A DNA stretch of 8,553 nucleotides from B16-G9 sp964400655 (GTDB lineage: Bacteria > Bacteroidota > Bacteroidia > Bacteroidales > F082): NCBI GenBank assembly GCA_964400655.1, contig CAYNVN010000072.1:1-8553 (forward strand), given 5' to 3'. Shown in pieces: positions 7,379 to 8,553 of the stretch. The translations under genes were made by a program, and so were the position numbers. Below the pieces are notes generated by a model. The model worked only from the letters and a program-made list of their open reading frames with translations. It did not search any database and was not told where the DNA came from. The stretch's first letter is position 1, and each line of letters begins with the position of its first letter.

Positions 7379-7388
7379 GTTTGCACAC
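7371..7388 (+). repeat. Direct repeat copy 2, putative operator
   Basis: Second exact copy of TGCATACCGTTTGCACAC, with 15 nt between the copies and a 33-bp centre-to-centre distance, about three DNA turns. Two bound dimers would face the same side of the helix. The copy ends 8 nt upstream of the possible -33 element of the small gene's promoter, a position typical of an activator site. Confidence 0.6.
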
Positions 7389-7396
7389 CCTCAAAA

Positions 7397-7428
7397 TTAG
7401 ACCGGCCACCCTAAGCACCCTATGTTTG
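7397..7428 (+). promoter_or_regulatory. Candidate promoter of the small beta-rich gene
   Basis: TATGTTTG at 7421-7428 is an exact TAnnTTTG -7 box, and TTAG at 7397-7400 is a 3-of-4 match to the TTTG -33 element with a 20-nt spacer. Transcription would begin near 7434. The apparent first ATG of the downstream frame (7422) lies inside the box, which argues that translation starts at ATG 7449 instead. Confidence 0.45.
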
Positions 7429-7448
7429 CCTTCGAATTAACCGGGCAG

Positions 7449-7694
7449 ATGAACAGTTGCATTATCAATATTATTAAACAGGACGTTTATGTTACATTCC
7501 TCCAGATTGTAAAACAGGGAACCATCAAAATATGGAATTTTAACAACAGCGATGGTAATAACAATTTAAACATTAACCGCCCGCTTGAAAACACCAATTT
7601 TGAATCGTTTAACCTTGGTAACTATTGGGGTAAAGTTAAAATAGAGGTGAAAATGGACGGACAGCAAATAACAAAAGAATTTATCATAGGATGA
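7449..7694 (+). CDS. Small beta-rich hypothetical protein, 81 aa
   Basis: I do not recognise this protein. The frame is open from 7401, with ATGs at 7422 (90 aa) and 7449 (81 aa). I chose 7449 because a -7 promoter box covers 7421-7428. Codon use looks like that of the neighbours, so it is probably a real gene. The sequence predicts strands: IKQDVYVTFLQI, GTIKIWNFNNSDG, then FESFNLGNYWGKVKIEVKMDG and QQITKEFIIG. The last part, in which a 'G-x-Y/W' turn leads into a strand and a final KEFII strand, resembles the end of small Ig-like beta-sandwich proteins of Bacteroidota, but the usual signal peptide is absent. It may be a small cytoplasmic protein or the leftover 3' end of a once larger secreted protein. 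It lies between the divergent regulator and the surface-protein gene. Confidence 0.55.
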   Translation: MNSCIINIIKQDVYVTFLQIVKQGTIKIWNFNNSDGNNNLNINRPLENTNFESFNLGNYWGKVKIEVKMDGQQITKEFIIG

Positions 7695-7739
7695 GTACCA
7701 ACAATATAAACAGAAAAACAGAAATCAAAGGTAGGAGTT

Positions 7740-7760
7740 TGGTTTAATTCGCCCAAACCA
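7740..7760 (+). other. Alternative hairpin that excludes the terminator-like hairpin
   Basis: TGGTTT (7740-7745) can pair with AAACCA (7755-7760) around a 9-nt loop. It uses bases 7750-7760, which also form the left side of the larger hairpin at 7749-7783, so the two folds exclude one another. This layout is seen in attenuators, but a 6-bp stem can easily arise by chance. Confidence 0.3.
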
Positions 7761-7790
7761 TGCTTACAGCATGGCAAGGGCGATGTTTTT
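7749..7790 (+). terminator. Two-tier hairpin with T-run, terminator-like
   Basis: TCGCCC (7749-7754) pairs with GGGCGA (7778-7783), and CCATGC (7758-7763) pairs with GCATGG (7769-7774). A 3x3 internal loop separates the stems and the loop is TTACA. TG and five Ts (7786-7790) follow, so it looks like an intrinsic terminator 55 nt after the small gene's stop. It could also control the downstream surface-protein gene if transcripts read through, or be a REP-like palindromic element. Confidence 0.55.
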
Positions 7791-7797
7791 AAAACAT
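7783..7797. repeat. 15-bp AT-rich inverted repeat after the hairpin
   Basis: ATGTTTT-T-AAAACAT has perfect 7-bp arms around one central base and overlaps the T-run of the hairpin. It would be a weak RNA structure but could be a protein-binding dyad just upstream of the surface-protein promoter-like box. Confidence 0.4.
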
Positions 7798-7811
7798 AAC
7801 TACCGCTAAAA

Positions 7812-7819
7812 TATATCTG
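7812..7819 (+). promoter_or_regulatory. Weak -7 box for the surface-protein gene
   Basis: TATATCTG matches TAnnTTTG at 5 of its 6 fixed positions. It ends 27 nt before the ATG at 7847, a normal leader distance, and lies downstream of the hairpin, so the gene could have its own start. The -33 region is only a T-run (7786-7790) at a 21-nt spacing. Confidence 0.3.
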
Positions 7820-7846
7820 AGATACCATTAACAAAACCCTATAAAA

Positions 7847-8553
7847 ATGAAAAAATCAGTTTTACTATTTATTTTAAGCATTGGCATTATACTCGGCACA
7901 CAAGCCCAGGTAGCCATTAACGATAGCGGTGCGGATGCCGATCCGTCTGCCGTTCTCGACCTTTCGAGCACTACCAAAGGATTTTTAGTACCACGTGTAA
8001 CAACAACACAACGTTTGGCCATTGGAACCACACAAAGCGGACTGATGGTTTACGATACCGACACCGAAACTTTTTGGTTTTGGAACAACAGCCTGGCAGA
8101 TTGGACCGAAATAAAAACCGGCAGCGCATTGAATATTAACAGCCTTGCCGACGGAGGCAGCGACAACACAAGCGTTTTTTTGGGAGACAGTGCCGGTATT
8201 AACGATGACGGTAATAATAACAGCGTAGCGATTGGTATTAAAGCCTTAAAAAATAATAACTCTGGCCAAAGCATTGTGGCCATTGGAAATGCTGCATTAG
8301 AGCAATCAGATGGTCGTTCTAACCTTGTTGCTATTGGAGATTCCGCTTTATATCATAACGGAACAGGAGCCATCTATGCAGTGCAGGCTACAGCCAATAC
8401 GGCCGTCGGATCAAAATCTTTATATGCCAATACAACAGGTTATCAAAATACGGCAATAGGGTTCGAAAGTTTACCGGATAATACCACTGCTGAAGATAAC
8501 ACAGCTATAGGGTATTTTTCATTACATAGCAATACTACCGGCGGAAAAAATGT
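7847..8553 (+). CDS. Secreted repeat-rich surface protein, YadA-head-like NTAIG repeats (3' truncated by window)
   Basis: The frame opens at ATG 7847 and stays open to the window end (235 whole codons), so the gene is longer than seen here. A clear signal peptide (MKKSVLLFILSIGIILGTQA, cleavage near residues 20-21) is followed by the module AQVAINDSGADADPSAVLDL and STTKGFLVPRVTTTQR (20-55), then GLMVYDTDTETFWFWN (65-80). This start is typical of Bacteroidota secreted fibre-like proteins that often end in a peptidase S74 chaperone domain. From about 124 it carries repeats of about 17 residues based on N-[TS]-A-[VI]-G-x-x-[SA]-L-x-x-N-T-T-G (NSVAIG, IVAIG, NLVAIG, NTAVG, NTAIG, NTAIG at 125, 143, 159, 184, 201, 218). 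They resemble the left-handed beta-roll heads of trimeric adhesins such as YadA. A surface fibre, adhesin or T9SS cargo is likely; its C-terminus, anchor and total length are outside the window. Confidence 0.85.
   Translation, partial: MKKSVLLFILSIGIILGTQAQVAINDSGADADPSAVLDLSSTTKGFLVPRVTTTQRLAIGTTQSGLMVYDTDTETFWFWNNSLADWTEIKTGSALNINSLADGGSDNTSVFLGDSAGINDDGNNNSVAIGIKALKNNNSGQSIVAIGNAALEQSDGRSNLVAIGDSALYHNGTGAIYAVQATANTAVGSKSLYANTTGYQNTAIGFESLPDNTTAEDNTAIGYFSLHSNTTGGKN

Noticed and set aside
7338..7388. Minimal CRISPR array
   Set aside because: There are only two repeats, each of 18 bp with a 15-nt spacer, and no cas genes; the dyad and promoter position fit operators better.
7622..8283. Three minus-strand ORFs (7622-7834, 7828-8031, 8050-8283)
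   Set aside because: They are antisense to the small gene and to the surface-protein gene, whose signal peptide and repeats are unmistakable. Their sequences look like reverse-frame noise.

Overview
The window looks like chromosomal DNA of a member of the Bacteroidota, probably an environmental, Bacteroidales-like organism. The reasons are several promoter-like boxes matching the phylum's -7 consensus TAnnTTTG, start codons without Shine-Dalgarno sequences, a TPR/transmembrane/LuxR-type regulator of a kind common in this phylum, and a surface protein opening with the widespread 'PSAVLDLSSTTKGFLVPR' module. No rRNA, tRNA, CRISPR array, transposase or phage structural gene was seen. The species cannot be told from the sequence.

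Left part (1-2957). The 3' end of a nitronate monooxygenase-like gene runs into the window and converges on a minus-strand cluster. That cluster reads, in transcription order, a TPMT-family methyltransferase (2957-2373), an unrecognised 231-residue cytoplasmic protein (2303-1608) and a YbdG-type MscS-family mechanosensitive channel (1603-338). The last two are only 4 nt apart and are probably co-transcribed.

Middle (2958-5195). A 142-bp divergent control region carries one -7 box for the methyltransferase and one for a plus-strand flavodiiron protein (3100-4311). The flavodiiron protein has a complete set of diiron ligands and a C-terminal flavodoxin domain, and probably detoxifies O2 or NO. 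An unrecognised lipoprotein gene follows after 14 nt and is likely in the same transcript. Together these suggest a housekeeping and stress-protection neighbourhood: osmotic channel, O2/NO scavenging, thiol or halide methylation. That link is inference.

Right part (5230-8553). A large minus-strand gene encodes a membrane-tethered regulator with a TPR sensor outside, one membrane span, and coiled coils and a LuxR-type helix-turn-helix inside. Divergent from it lie a small beta-rich protein of 81-90 residues and then the 5' part of a secreted, repeat-rich surface protein with YadA-head-like NTAIG repeats, cut by the window end. The DNA between holds the most interesting non-coding signals: two identical 18-bp direct repeats, each containing a 15-bp imperfect dyad, with centres 33 bp apart. 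They lie just upstream of a -7 box that overlaps the apparent start codon of the small gene. A two-tier hairpin with a T-run, overlapped by a mutually exclusive alternative hairpin, sits between the small gene and the surface-protein gene. The simplest reading is a regulator, operators and surface-protein module, with the hairpin acting as terminator or attenuator.
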